Of a stretch of 6,709 nucleotides of DNA, positions 1 through 6,061 are shown piece by piece. Position numbers and translations under genes: made by a program. The notes under the pieces were generated by a model, which had not been told where the DNA came from, ran no database searches, and was given only the letters and a program-made list of their open reading frames with translations. How positions within the stretch are numbered: position 1 is the first letter of the stretch; each line of letters starts with the position of its first letter. The stretch covers positions 6,236 to 12,944 of the forward strand of contig VXTA01000300.1 in the NCBI GenBank assembly GCA_009837685.1, written 5' to 3'. The DNA comes from Chloroflexota bacterium. Lineage in GTDB: Bacteria; Chloroflexota; Dehalococcoidia; Lucifugimonadales; Lucifugimonadaceae.

Positions 1-646
1 CCAAACGGCGCAGCCAATTGATAAACGCCGCCCCAACTGCGTTGTCCGTCGGATCGGCGAGCTTGCCGTTCATCAGCGCGTCATCGAAACTCCAACCCGG
101 ATAGTAAGCCGATAGCCAAGCATGAGCAACGTGTTTCGGTACTTTTAGGTCCGTTGGGTCAATTACGCTTGTCGGTAATCCCCCTATAAATTCCTGTGCT
201 GGTAGCTTGACTGGGTCATTCGCTGGGACCATCTTGAGGACAAAGTCTTCTAGTTGTCCTGCGTTCATGTTGTCAGGCATAATCCAAATGCCGACCTTGA
301 TGTCTTGGGATCCGAATCGACATTCAGCAACAAATCCAGTGCTTAAGATAGATTCGTCGCCAATCCTAGGCGCGGTGTTGGCGAGAATTGGCAACCGTTG
401 CAACCGATGCCAAATCCGAGAAGGGGCGGCATCTGCGTCAACCACGAGGCCGACTGATCTGGCATTTGGTGTTAACAGCCAAGCCTGAAGTATCGCGTTA
501 AGGCGTGCGTCTTGGTTCTCGGCCCGCGGCAACCCGCCGATAGGTTGAACACGCAAATCCTCAACCTGCAAGACTCGGCGACAAATCGCGCCAATTAGCG
601 CGGCATCGTGAAAACCTTCAACGAGTAAAGTATCCAATTCAATCAA
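1..646 (-). CDS. DUF3226 (TOPRIM-like) protein, C-terminus cut by window edge
   Basis: Reading the - strand from a TTG at 646 gives 215 open codons to the left edge. An in-frame TAG lies three codons before the TTG, so the start must be here or slightly inside; no clear Shine-Dalgarno is visible. The protein opens with LLVEG (E10) and has VVDAD (D70, D72), the Glu and Asp-x-Asp pattern of a TOPRIM fold. A conserved-looking VGIWIMPDN block lies at 118-126, followed by LEDF, and a FINWL segment sits at the end (208-212). These match the DUF3226 family as I know it. Only a few residues are probably missing. The gene lies 47 bp downstream of an AAA ATPase relative on the same strand, the usual partner, so the two are likely co-transcribed. 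By analogy with OLD/Gabija/PARIS systems, in which an ATPase works with a TOPRIM nuclease, a metal-dependent nuclease role is plausible, but it is inferred. Confidence 0.85.
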   Translation of the reverse strand, partial: MIELDTLLVEGFHDAALIGAICRRVLQVEDLRVQPIGGLPRAENQDARLNAILQAWLLTPNARSVGLVVDADAAPSRIWHRLQRLPILANTAPRIGDESILSTGFVAECRFGSQDIKVGIWIMPDNMNAGQLEDFVLKMVPANDPVKLPAQEFIGGLPTSVIDPTDLKVPKHVAHAWLSAYYPGWSFDDALMNGKLADPTDNAVGAAFINWLRRL

Positions 647-693
647 TGGCGGCTATGCCACTCGATGACTTTTGCACAAACCGTTGTACAGGG

Positions 694-1671
694 CTAACGC
701 GGGTCGATATTGAACTCAAACGAGACTTGGAGGGTATACGGATCGTAGTTGACGTAATGCGTCTGGTCTACTCCCTGTTCCAATCGAAAATACGTTGATT
801 CCATGTCATCAATCGCCGTTGTTGCGTCTGCAAAACCAGCGATGCAGTCCAGTGAGTTCGTGGTTGCTAGCAATTGAACGTGACGCGACTTGACCTCACT
901 CAATATCAACTCCCAAAACCTAGCTTGTACCTGACGACCAGCCGGCACCTCAAAGCCGTCGATCAATAACACTGGACATCGTCCTTCGTTTTCAGCCCGT
1001 AACGAGAAGACGACAATTGCCGACACTATCATCATCATCCGCACGGCATCCACGCCGATTGCCATCACACTGCGAAATCTTGCTTCGGATGAAGTTCCTG
1101 CCTCGGCATAGTGATATCCAAATTCATACTCACCGCGATATTCCCGCACCACTGGTGTCATTGTCGACACCAGTGGTCGATACCCGTACTCCTCCGGCAT
1201 TTTCATGGGTTGCCCGTATTCGCCCCCAATTTCCGGATCAACTAGTGCTCCCGCTTGAAACACGCGCTCCGCATTGGCAATTTCGATAAACCTTTCCCCG
1301 ACCGTTCTGTTTTCGAAAAACACAATCTCCTCGCTGAGACGCTGGATCAAAATCAGGTTTGGTACCCCATTGGTGGATTGCGTCCTGACCATGAGAGCCA
1401 TCATGTCCGGACTATCTCGATGGAAGCTGTCGTCATCAGCAACGTATCTCACCCTCTCCCAAGCTAATGGGTGCAACTCGGCATCGGTCGCGCCGTTCCT
1501 CCCATCCATCAAATACGTGAGGAAATCGGACCGAAATCGACTGGATCCACCAGCGAAGAGATTTACTTGCCCCAAACGCGGTATCTCGAGATCCTTGATA
1601 CCGCGATAATCATCGATTCTGATGCTAGGAATGTGCAAACCAGTTGCCGATCTGTATGAAGGCTTGACCAT
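694..1671 (-). CDS. OLD/RecF-like AAA family protein with degenerate ATPase motifs, DUF3226 partner
   Basis: This 325-residue protein has the layout of the AAA (SMC/OLD-like) ATPases found next to DUF3226 genes. It has the N-terminal strand SIRIDDYRGIKDLEI (16-30), then VNLFAGG, a C-terminal LLID block (235-238), LLATTNSLDCI (267-277) and a YFRLE tail. Every nucleotide-binding motif is altered. The Walker A position reads GGSSRFRS (41-48) instead of G-x-x-x-x-G-K-T/S. The signature region reads AIGVD (204-208) instead of SxGxG. Walker B reads LLIDGFE (G239 in place of the catalytic Glu), and the switch His of ATTHS is Asn (N272). The reading frame is unbroken, so this is either a retained pseudo-ATPase or a very young relic. 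The ATG at 1669-1671 is fixed by in-frame TAG and TAA just upstream; the leader lacks a strong ribosome site. It probably forms an operon with the TOPRIM gene downstream. Confidence 0.8.
   Translation of the reverse strand: MVKPSYRSATGLHIPSIRIDDYRGIKDLEIPRLGQVNLFAGGSSRFRSDFLTYLMDGRNGATDAELHPLAWERVRYVADDDSFHRDSPDMMALMVRTQSTNGVPNLILIQRLSEEIVFFENRTVGERFIEIANAERVFQAGALVDPEIGGEYGQPMKMPEEYGYRPLVSTMTPVVREYRGEYEFGYHYAEAGTSSEARFRSVMAIGVDAVRMMMIVSAIVVFSLRAENEGRCPVLLIDGFEVPAGRQVQARFWELILSEVKSRHVQLLATTNSLDCIAGFADATTAIDDMESTYFRLEQGVDQTHYVNYDPYTLQVSFEFNIDPR
1148..1177. repeat. Perfect 12-bp inverted repeat with 6-nt loop inside the ATPase gene
   Basis: The arms ACCACTGGTGTC (1148-1159) and GACACCAGTGGT (1166-1177) are exact reverse complements around the loop ATTGTC. 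On the coding (-) strand it spans the codons for residues 166-174 or so (PLVSTMTPVV) of the degenerate ATPase. No T-run follows on either strand, so it is not a standard terminator. Its function is unknown. Confidence 0.8.
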
Positions 1672-1690
1672 CGATTACTACCATTCAGTG

Positions 1691-1715
1691 CCACTCAAAC
1701 CAGTGGTTTCTTTTT
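1691..1715 (+). terminator. Short hairpin followed by a T-run, + strand (weak terminator candidate)
   Basis: CCACT (1691-1695) pairs with AGTGG (1702-1706) across a 6-nt loop, and TTTCTTTTT follows at 1707-1715. This has the form of a weak intrinsic terminator reading rightward, but no + strand gene ends here. For the leftward ATPase gene it lies in the leader, just upstream of the start at 1671, as an A-run followed by the hairpin. The stem is only 5 bp (6 with a G-U pair), so confidence is low. Within the 1672-1790 gap nothing else is clear. Confidence 0.25.
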
Positions 1716-1790
1716 GCCAAACTTTAGACTGGTCGACAGCGCGATCGACGAGCCTATCGAAAGAGTGCTTGGGCATTGCTCTCAACGCGT

Positions 1791-2420
1791 TCAGTGTTGC
1801 TCCGCAACCAGAAGCGAGTAACGCCCGTCGCCTACGATGCTAATGTAGAAGTCGTCGCCGCCGGGCAAATGCTGAACGGGAACAAACGCCCTGCGGTAGA
1901 AGCAAGACGTGTCGCGGTCGTCGTGGTTGACGGCGTATTCCCCATCAACCCAATGGCAAAGGGAGTCCGATTTGCGGATTTCCAATTTCAGTTGCACCCA
2001 GGGCGGACCCCATGCGCCATGCACCACGTCGTGCCGCGTGTAGATGAAGTAGTTGTAGTGCCTGGTGTAGCTACCCCTGAACACGAAGATGTCGATGTCG
2101 CCTGCTTCGGTTTCGCCGTCCATCCATTCGCCTTCCACGAGCGTCACGGGTTCAAACGGAATGTCGCGGTAGTTGCGTGTCCCGGGCGGCGGCCAGTGAT
2201 CGTCTTCGGATGGGACCGGCGTGACCTCGAACCCGTGCAGTTCCACAGCGTCTTTAGGCACATCTATCTCGTAGCCGGCCCACGTAGCTCTCAAATCGCC
2301 GCTGTCAAGCTTGTGGACGGTCGCAGGCGAGGCGGCGCAACCCATTGCAAGTGCCAAGAGCATGACTATCGGAATGATTGATCTTTGTGCGATCATTGGA
2401 CGTAATGCGAGCCTAAACAC
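1791..2420 (-). CDS. Putative lipoprotein of unknown function
   Basis: I do not recognise this 209-residue protein. It begins with a basic stretch and a hydrophobic segment, PIVMLLALAMGC (17-28), ending in a lipobox-like LAMGC, so it is probably exported, lipidated on C28 and anchored in the membrane. The mature part is acidic and rich in aromatic residues, with Pro-rich PPPGTR around 77-82, a Tyr/His-rich stretch around 118-131, and two further Cys (C155, C173) that could form a disulfide. It has no transmembrane helix beyond the signal. The first possible start is GTG at 2420. An ATG at 2396 (residue 9) gives a more typical short signal-peptide n-region and may be the true start; neither has a good Shine-Dalgarno. 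It lies upstream of the ATPase gene on the same strand, but the 119-bp gap argues against tight coupling. The antisense frame is also open over most of this gene, but the signal peptide supports this strand. Confidence 0.7.
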   Translation of the reverse strand: MFRLALRPMIAQRSIIPIVMLLALAMGCAASPATVHKLDSGDLRATWAGYEIDVPKDAVELHGFEVTPVPSEDDHWPPPGTRNYRDIPFEPVTLVEGEWMDGETEAGDIDIFVFRGSYTRHYNYFIYTRHDVVHGAWGPPWVQLKLEIRKSDSLCHWVDGEYAVNHDDRDTSCFYRRAFVPVQHLPGGDDFYISIVGDGRYSLLVAEQH

Positions 2421-2434
2421 ACTTCTTAACCCCC

Positions 2435-3379
2435 ATGCTATACCGCACCCTCGGAAAATCCGGCATCTCCGTCTCCCTAGCTTCTTACGGCGGCGGCGGC
2501 CCCAGCCAGTTCGGGAAAGCTGCCGGTCTTACCTCGAAGCAACGCCGAGACCTCATCGCCAGAGCCTTGGAACTCGGCATCAACATGTTCGACACCGCGG
2601 CCAACTACGGCGACAGCGAGGAACAACTCGGCCAAGCTCTCAATGGTGTGCCGCGCGACGCCTTTCTAATCGCTACCAAGTGGACTTGGAAAACCCCCGA
2701 CGGCAAACTCCCTCCCACCGATTCTGTGATCACGTCAGCAGAGCGAAGCCTGCGCCGCTTCAACACCGATGTCATCGACATCATGCAGATCCACGGCATC
2801 CTCCCAGGTACATACCACGACATCACCGAAAGATACGCCCCAACATTCCTTAGCCTCAAAGAACAAGGCAAAGTCCGGCTCGTCGGCTTCTCACAGATGA
2901 TGACCCAAGACCCCAAACTGACGGTTCCGGCAACCGCCCTCAAAGAGCATCCCCACCTCTGGGACACCATCATGCTCAAATACGGGATCCTCAACCAATA
3001 CGCCGCCAAAGAAACCCTGCCGCTCGCACAGAAACACGGCGTCGCCATCCTCAATATGGCACCCGTCCGTTTCACCCTTACAAGACAACACGAATACGAT
3101 CAACTCCTAGAAAATTGGCGCAAAGAAGGCGATATCGATGTCAACCACCCTAAGCTCCGCGACGGCCTAGATTGGCTAATCACCGCAGACGCACATACCA
3201 TCATCGCCGCGGGCTATAAATTCGCTGCTGACCATCCCGGAATCTCAACCGTCATCACCGGCACCTCCAACATCAAACACCTCGAAGACAACATCGCCGC
3301 ATTCGAAAACCCAAAACTCCCGGACGAACATACGGCGATTCTCAAAAAAATCCTAGGCAACTCCGCCGCGCCGCGATAG
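2435..3379 (+). CDS. Aldo/keto reductase
   Basis: This is a 314-residue cytoplasmic NAD(P)H-dependent oxidoreductase of the aldo/keto reductase superfamily, a TIM barrel that reduces aldehydes or ketones (or works in reverse). The N-terminus MLYRTLGKSGISVS is the usual AKR opening. The catalytic tetrad is visible: D53 and Y58 in FDTAANY, K82 in ATKW, and H120 in MQIHG. The C-terminal cofactor-binding part has VITGTSN (273-279) followed by HLEDN with N286. Length is normal for the family. The substrate cannot be read from the sequence. The ATG at 2435 matches the family start; there is no Shine-Dalgarno in front, and only 14 bp separate it from the GTG of the divergent lipoprotein gene, so its transcript may be leaderless or start inside that gene. 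Codon use is strongly C-ending. It ends 8 bp before the stop of the convergent methyltransferase gene. Confidence 0.93.
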   Translation: MLYRTLGKSGISVSLASYGGGGPSQFGKAAGLTSKQRRDLIARALELGINMFDTAANYGDSEEQLGQALNGVPRDAFLIATKWTWKTPDGKLPPTDSVITSAERSLRRFNTDVIDIMQIHGILPGTYHDITERYAPTFLSLKEQGKVRLVGFSQMMTQDPKLTVPATALKEHPHLWDTIMLKYGILNQYAAKETLPLAQKHGVAILNMAPVRFTLTRQHEYDQLLENWRKEGDIDVNHPKLRDGLDWLITADAHTIIAAGYKFAADHPGISTVITGTSNIKHLEDNIAAFENPKLPDEHTAILKKILGNSAAPR

Positions 3380-3390
3380 TTAGCCAACTA
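3377..3390. repeat. Small inverted repeat joining the two convergent stop codons
   Basis: TAGTT (3377-3381) and AACTA (3386-3390) are reverse complements around AGCC. The left arm contains the TAG stop of the reductase. The right arm contains the TAG stop (CTA on +) of the methyltransferase. The stem is short and no T-run follows, so it is at best a very weak terminator. Confidence 0.4.
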
Positions 3391-4875
3391 CTTCAACGGA
3401 AACAAATCCGAATTCTGCTCGGTCCGTCGGAATAGCTCCTCCAGTGGCACTATGCTGATTCTCGGGTAAACTCGACCATCGATCTCTACTTCGCCAGTTT
3501 CGCTAGCTTCGCGCAAAATCGCCTCACTGGGCTCGTGTGCGGTCACCAACAATCCAGCAACCAAATCTTCATAGCGTTCTCCGTCTAAAGTCCCTCTGAG
3601 ATCACCGAATACAGAAACGTCGATCGCACTTCCGCCCAAGACCCGAACAACAGCATGGCATTTTCCGCCCAATGCGACAGGCAAAGAAACCACTCCATCC
3701 ATTCCCTTAACCGAGTCCTGTCTGTTCCGCCAAGGCACGCATCTCGGAATCATGCTCATCACACCGCGCTCGAACCTCATCGCATCGCTCTTAGCCATCT
3801 CAACCCACGCAGTTAAATCGCCCATGCTCATAGACGGCAGCCCGCTAACTGCGAAATCGCCGGGCAAATTGCCTTGACGGAACCGATCGCGCAACACGCT
3901 CAATGCCATCGGTTCCACATCGATACCGATCCAAGAGCGCCCTAGCTGTTCCGCCGCAACCATCGTTGTACCGCACCCGCAAAACGGATCCATCACAACA
4001 TCGCCCTCGTTACTCGACGATCTGATGATCCGCTCCAGCAGCCTTACGGGCTTTTGCGTCGGATATCCCGTCCGCTCGGGCGACCACGTCTGCAACGAAT
4101 TGATGTCCGACCACCAATCCGGCATATGCGCGCCCCGCTCAATGTCGCGCTCCCGCCCATCGATGCTCGTTCCCCCACGCGCATTGACCAGTGCCTTTGA
4201 GGCATCCGAATACTCGCCGTATTGCGGATTGAAAGTGTAGTCATCGCTCTTCGAATACCGAAGTATCACGTCATGCTTGCGTGCGAAGTTCCGGCGTGGC
4301 ACGCCACCCCCGCGGTAACACCAAGCGATCTCATTCCGAAAGTTATCGCGCCCGAACACCGCATCCATGATCACCTTCAAGTAGTGACTCGCCACCGGAT
4401 CGCAGTGCAGATACACGCTGCCTGTCGACTTGAGCAGACGATGAATCTCGATGAGACGAGGTGTCATGTTAAGCAGATACGCCATCAACCGATCACGACC
4501 GACCACTTTAAGCAGGCCCGTAAGCGTCTCAGCGATAGCTTGACCGCGATTTTCACGTAACGTCGCGTCCAAAATTCCTTCTGATACATCATCCCAAATC
4601 CAAACATCCTCAAACGCCGGAAGATACGCGTCAGGCTTCAACACCGACGGCCCGCGAAACACGATCTTGTAGTTTTTGTTCGAATTGAACGGCGGATCCA
4701 GATAGACCAGATCGACCGTTCCACCCTCCATCCTCCGCATCACCTCAAGATTGTCCCCGACGTGAAGCCGCCTAATACCGCTTACCAAACCATCAACTTG
4801 AGAAACCGATCCGATCTTCGCTTCGTATTGCGTCATGTCGATTCGTGTGACTTGGCCTTGGGTTAACCGCCACAT
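3388..4875 (-). CDS. Beta-type DNA (N6-adenine or N4-cytosine) methyltransferase with degenerate nuclease-like C-terminus
   Basis: This 495-residue SAM-dependent enzyme methylates a base in a specific DNA site. The catalytic motif IV, LVYLDPPFNSN (DPPF at 60-63), precedes the SAM-binding motif I, MDPFCGCGTT (295-304), which is the beta-class order. TQKP (273-276) and SVYLHCDP (153-160) are typical of the family. DPPF favours N6-adenine. The variable part at about 180-270 (from CYRGGG onward) is the likely target-recognition region. Residues from about 385 resemble the PD-(D/E)XK-like module often fused to these enzymes: D393 in MDG, then VVRVLGG (409-415), DLRG (425-428), and YPRISIVPLEELF near the end. 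The usual lysine of the VKGG/VKSG motif is Leu (L413) here, so this domain looks inactive. No separate restriction gene is visible. ATG 4875 is the longest start; ATG 4836 is an alternative, and neither has a strong ribosome site. Confidence 0.92.
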   Translation of the reverse strand: MWRLTQGQVTRIDMTQYEAKIGSVSQVDGLVSGIRRLHVGDNLEVMRRMEGGTVDLVYLDPPFNSNKNYKIVFRGPSVLKPDAYLPAFEDVWIWDDVSEGILDATLRENRGQAIAETLTGLLKVVGRDRLMAYLLNMTPRLIEIHRLLKSTGSVYLHCDPVASHYLKVIMDAVFGRDNFRNEIAWCYRGGGVPRRNFARKHDVILRYSKSDDYTFNPQYGEYSDASKALVNARGGTSIDGRERDIERGAHMPDWWSDINSLQTWSPERTGYPTQKPVRLLERIIRSSSNEGDVVMDPFCGCGTTMVAAEQLGRSWIGIDVEPMALSVLRDRFRQGNLPGDFAVSGLPSMSMGDLTAWVEMAKSDAMRFERGVMSMIPRCVPWRNRQDSVKGMDGVVSLPVALGGKCHAVVRVLGGSAIDVSVFGDLRGTLDGERYEDLVAGLLVTAHEPSEAILREASETGEVEIDGRVYPRISIVPLEELFRRTEQNSDLFPLK

Positions 4876-4876
4876 C

Positions 4877-4903
4877 TGGTCAGAAGACCACCCTGCAAGG
4901 TGG
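4877..4903. promoter_or_regulatory. Two overlapping, mutually exclusive hairpins in front of the methyltransferase start
   Basis: TGGTC (4877-4881) pairs with GACCA (4886-4890), and CCACC (4888-4892) pairs with GGTGG (4899-4903). The two share the CCA at 4888-4890, so only one can form at a time. Seen on the - strand, the first hairpin ends one base before the ATG at 4875, and GGGTGG (4893→4888), the only purine-rich stretch that could act as a ribosome site, falls within these structures. This could be an operator or an RNA switch controlling the methyltransferase, or it could be chance. Confidence 0.35.
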
Positions 4904-4932
4904 AATATTACGATTTGATGCTATATTTGGCG
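4904..4932. promoter_or_regulatory. AT-rich divergent promoter candidate region
   Basis: The 142-bp gap between the divergent methyltransferase and MoxR genes must hold promoters for both. TAATAT on the - strand (4910→4905) would be a -10 box giving a leader of about 20 bases before the ATG at 4875. TATATT on the + strand (4922-4927) is a -10 candidate toward moxR with a leader of about 85 bases. I see no convincing -35 for either. Confidence 0.25.
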
Positions 4933-5003
4933 CAACCTACGATTGAATTAACACATAACTCAAGGGTCAGATAGAAACACCTTCGTCGCATCCCTCGATA
5001 TCG

Positions 5004-5009
5004 AAAGGA
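5004..5009 (+). promoter_or_regulatory. Ribosome binding site of the MoxR gene
   Basis: AAAGGA lies 8 bases before the TTG at 5018. The frame upstream is open as far as a TAA at 4949-4951 but holds no ATG, GTG or other TTG, so this site decides the TTG start. Confidence 0.75.
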
Positions 5010-5017
5010 CCCAACTC

Positions 5018-6028
5018 TTGACAACTTCCTCTACCGCAGTCGCAGAATCCACTGTTAACCAAGGACACGCCGATACCATCGACCGCATCGTCGAGAATGT
5101 CGGACGCGTCATCATCGGCAAAGACCCCGCAGTACGACTCGCCATCGTCGCCCTGCTTAGCCGCGGTCACATTCTCGTTGAAGACGTCCCCGGCGTGGGC
5201 AAAACCATGCTCGCCCGTTCCGTCGCCATCACCACCGGCTGCGACTTCAAACGCGTCCAATTCACTCCAGACCTCCTGCCCAGCGACGTCACCGGAGCAT
5301 CCGTCTACAACCAGCAGATAGGCCAATTCGAATATCGCCCCGGCCCCGTAATGGCGCAAGTCGTGCTCGCCGATGAAATCAACCGCGCCACTCCAAAGAC
5401 CCAGTCGGCATTGCTCGAAGCAATGGGTGAGCAACAGGTCACCGTAGAAGGCGTCACACATCCCCTGCCAAGCCCCTTTATGGTCATCGCCACCCAAAAC
5501 CCCATCGAATACGAAGGCACCTTCCCGCTACCCGAAGCCCAACTCGACCGCTTCTTCATGCGAATCTCTCTCGGATATCCGGATCCGAGCGAGGAAGTCG
5601 CAATCATGGACGGCCGAGAAGCCACCGATCCCATCGACCTCCTAACGCCCAGCTGCAACGCCACCGACATCATCGCTCTCCAGCAATACGCCGAAACCTT
5701 ATACATCGACGAGCTAATCAAGCAGTACATCGTCGAAATCGCAACCGCCACCCGCAGCCATCCCGACACTACCCTCGGAGTATCTCCGCGTGCCAGCATC
5801 AACATGATGAAAGGCGCCAAAGCATACGCCATGCTTCAAGGCCGAGACTACGTCATACCCGACGACGTCAAGGCCATCGCCGTACCCGTGATGTCCCACC
5901 GCGTCCTGCTATCGCCATCTGCGCGCATGAGAGGCGTAAACCAGAGCACCATCGTCAACGAAGCCATGGAGCAGGCCACCGTCCCCGGCGCGGGTGGTGG
6001 AAGAATACCCACAGCCACCACCAACTGA
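5018..6028 (+). CDS. MoxR family AAA+ ATPase
   Basis: This 336-residue cytoplasmic AAA+ ATPase belongs to the MoxR family, chaperone-like enzymes thought to help mature or activate complexes involving DUF58/VWA proteins. Motifs are complete: Walker A EDVPGVGKT (55-63, K62), QFTPDLLPSDVTG (81-93) typical of MoxR, Walker B VVLADE (115-120), sensor 1 ATQNP (158-162), Arg-finger region LDRFF (176-180) and sensor 2 SPRA (256-259). The C-terminal helical lid follows and ends with SHRVLLSPSARM. Length is normal. The start is TTG, supported by a well-spaced AAAGGA. The short tail PGAGGGRIPTATTN is low complexity. The gene is followed after 33 bp by a DUF58 gene on the same strand, its classic operon partner. 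The sequence resembles Chloroflexota homologues, which is my recollection of the family rather than a search result. Confidence 0.95.
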   Translation: MTTSSTAVAESTVNQGHADTIDRIVENVGRVIIGKDPAVRLAIVALLSRGHILVEDVPGVGKTMLARSVAITTGCDFKRVQFTPDLLPSDVTGASVYNQQIGQFEYRPGPVMAQVVLADEINRATPKTQSALLEAMGEQQVTVEGVTHPLPSPFMVIATQNPIEYEGTFPLPEAQLDRFFMRISLGYPDPSEEVAIMDGREATDPIDLLTPSCNATDIIALQQYAETLYIDELIKQYIVEIATATRSHPDTTLGVSPRASINMMKGAKAYAMLQGRDYVIPDDVKAIAVPVMSHRVLLSPSARMRGVNQSTIVNEAMEQATVPGAGGGRIPTATTN

Positions 6029-6061
6029 CGCCAACAACCCATATATAGGGCTCCGTAACTC

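Noticed and set aside
207..488. 93-codon + strand open frame at the left
   Set aside because: It runs antisense through the DUF3226 coding sequence, including its DAD motif; no independent support.
1776..2381. 201-codon + strand open frame opposite the lipoprotein gene
   Set aside because: Its product is repetitive in Val/Arg/His without any domain, while the opposite strand encodes a clear signal peptide with lipobox; it is an antisense shadow.
2605..3075. 156-codon - strand open frame in the reductase gene
   Set aside because: The + strand carries the complete AKR tetrad; this frame has no recognisable features.
3377..3390. Bidirectional terminator between the reductase and methyltransferase
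   Set aside because: The stem is only 5 bp, AT-rich and made of the two stop codons, with no T-run on either side; kept only as a small repeat.
4921..4960. TTGGCG (4927-4932) as a -35 box for the MoxR gene
   Set aside because: At 16-18 bp spacing no acceptable -10 hexamer follows, so no specific promoter was called from it.
5305..5832. 175-codon - strand open frame inside the MoxR gene
   Set aside because: It is the antisense of a fully recognised MoxR protein; the composition reflects codon bias of the real gene.
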